Below, piece by piece: positions 63,163-64,000 of a stretch of 64,000 nucleotides of DNA. Numbering within the stretch: the first letter of the stretch is position 1; the number at the start of each line of letters is the position of its first letter. Position numbers and translations under genes: made by a program. The notes beneath the pieces were generated by a model. The model did no database searches. It was not told the DNA's origin and worked only from the letters and a program-made list of their open reading frames with translations. The stretch lies in assembly GCA_013322215.1 (NCBI GenBank), contig JAAMEZ010000036.1:558001-622000 (forward strand), given 5' to 3'. This DNA is from Martinezella rhizogenes (GTDB lineage: Bacteria > Pseudomonadota > Alphaproteobacteria > Rhizobiales > Rhizobiaceae).

Positions 63163-64000
63163 TCAGGCGCTCTGGCGAAAATCATTGTCATCGGCATCCG
63201 GCCCACCCATGGACATGTCGAGGGTGAAGCCCTTGAGACGAGCCTGCTGTGCAGCGACGCTGTTGTCAGCGCGTGTAGCGGCGGGTCTAGCAGCCGGTGC
63301 CTTGCCGAGTGGTGGCTGCTTGGCCTTGGCCGAGCTGACGGCGTGATGGACAGGAGCGTGGACCGGGCTATGGGCGGCCTGGGCCTTGCGGGCATTGGCC
63401 TGATCGACGCGGAAGAAGGCGATGGAGGCTTGCAGCTCCTCAGCCTGGGCAGCGAGCTCCTCGGAGGTCGCCGACATCTCTTCGGAGGCACCGGCATTCT
63501 GCTGCGTCACCTTGTCGAGCTGCTGGATCGCCTCGTTGATCTGTGAGGCACCGATGTCCTGCTCGCGGCAGGCAGCCGAGATTTCAGCCACCAGCTCGGC
63601 TGTTTTGCGGATGTCGGGCACGAGGCGCGAAAGCATGTCGCCGGCCTCGGTCGCGACCGTGACGGTCTCGCCGGAGAGGCTGGAGATTTCGGCTGCTGCC
63701 GCCTGGCTGCGTTCGGCCAGCTTGCGCACTTCGGAGGCGACGACGGCAAAGCCGCGGCCATGCTCGCCGGCGCGGGCCGCTTCGACGGCGGCGTTCAGAG
63801 CCAGCAGGTCGGTCTGGCGGGCGATCTCCTGAACGATGGAGATCTTCTCGGCGATGGTGCGCATGGCGTTGACGGCACGGTCGACGGCCTGGCCGCTGAT
63901 CTCGGCATCCTTGGCCGACTGACGGGCGATCTTTTCGGTCTGGGCCGCATTGTCGGCATTCTGCTTGATATTGGCGGCCATCTCTTCCATCGAGGCGGAA
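63163..64000 (-). CDS. Methyl-accepting chemotaxis protein, C-terminal part (runs off window)
   Basis: The last 279 or so codons of a second receptor; sensor, membrane helices and HAMP lie beyond the right edge. The visible part begins in the signalling domain ([16 protein letters not shown]) and includes the hairpin tip. Over about 200 residues its protein sequence looks identical to that of the adjacent receptor, and the tail [19 protein letters not shown] is shared, with only the Ala/Pro linker differing. It heads the visible chemotaxis operon. Confidence 0.93.
   Translation of the reverse strand, partial: SASMEEMAANIKQNADNAAQTEKIARQSAKDAEISGQAVDRAVNAMRTIAEKISIVQEIARQTDLLALNAAVEAARAGEHGRGFAVVASEVRKLAERSQAAAAEISSLSGETVTVATEAGDMLSRLVPDIRKTAELVAEISAACREQDIGASQINEAIQQLDKVTQQNAGASEEMSATSEELAAQAEELQASIAFFRVDQANARKAQAAHSPVHAPVHHAVSSAKAKQPPLGKAPAARPAATRADNSVAAQQARLKGFTLDMSMGGPDADDNDFRQSA

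Noticed and set aside
1-64000. CRISPR arrays, tRNA or rRNA genes, insertion sequences, prophage or conjugation genes
   Set aside because: No regularly spaced repeats, cloverleaf sequences, transposase-like proteins, phage structural proteins or tra/vir genes were recognised.

Overview
The window is high-GC DNA from an alphaproteobacterium of the Rhizobium/Agrobacterium group. It opens inside a repABC cassette, with the end of repA, complete repB and repC, an antisense ctRNA between repB and repC, and a parS-like palindrome inside repB. A repABC cassette marks a secondary replicon (megaplasmid or chromid). No insertion sequence, tRNA, rRNA or CRISPR array was seen. The gene content is adaptive: uptake systems, regulators, redox enzymes and chemotaxis.

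Layout. 1-3.3 kb: replication and partition. 3.3-9.1 kb (minus strand): a secreted L,D-transpeptidase-like protein, a secreted unknown, an exoD/small secreted protein/terC run behind a structured leader, a methyltransferase and an Lrp/AsnC regulator. 9.4-17.7 kb (plus): an alkaline phosphatase with a weak PHO-box-like site and a strong terminator, then a Tat-exported DUF3299-like protein with an ABC ATPase and an FtsX-type permease carrying a histidine-rich loop, then a FecBCDE-type metal-chelate importer. 17.7-26.2 kb: a convergent methyltransferase, then a probable fucoside operon (GH29 fucosidase, DUF4037-like nucleotidyltransferase, CUT1 sugar ABC transporter) divergent from its LacI regulator, with a perfect 18-bp operator.

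26.3-36.5 kb is the most unusual part. It holds a BamA and an LptD homologue side by side, away from their usual chromosomal partners, beside an OmpR/EnvZ-type two-component system. Tandem 10-bp repeats lie upstream of bamA and, less well conserved, between lptD and the regulator. A protein with about six DUF1217-like repeats follows. This could be a regulated alternative outer-membrane assembly module.

36.5-43.0 kb: an arabinose/galactose-type locus (SDR, aldose epimerase, AraFGH transporter, FadR-type GntR regulator). 43.2-49.7 kb: two small proteins, a Cys/Met-metabolism PLP enzyme, a PPK2 polyphosphate kinase, and a ketone-body/PHB-type group (3-hydroxybutyrate dehydrogenase, acetoacetate decarboxylase, patatin). 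49.7-53.0 kb: a CGNR regulator divergent from a hydrolase-hydrolase-SDR operon in which two proteins lack a canonical catalytic residue. 53-58.5 kb: a secreted unknown, an SDR/GMC oxidoreductase operon, an orphan ParA and a lipoprotein. 58.7-64 kb: a chemotaxis operon read leftward (mcp, mcp, cheW, cheR, cheB), whose two receptors share an apparently identical signalling domain; the second runs off the window.

Start sites were chosen from Shine-Dalgarno spacing, signal peptides and overlaps. Family assignments come from motif recognition by eye, not from database searches.
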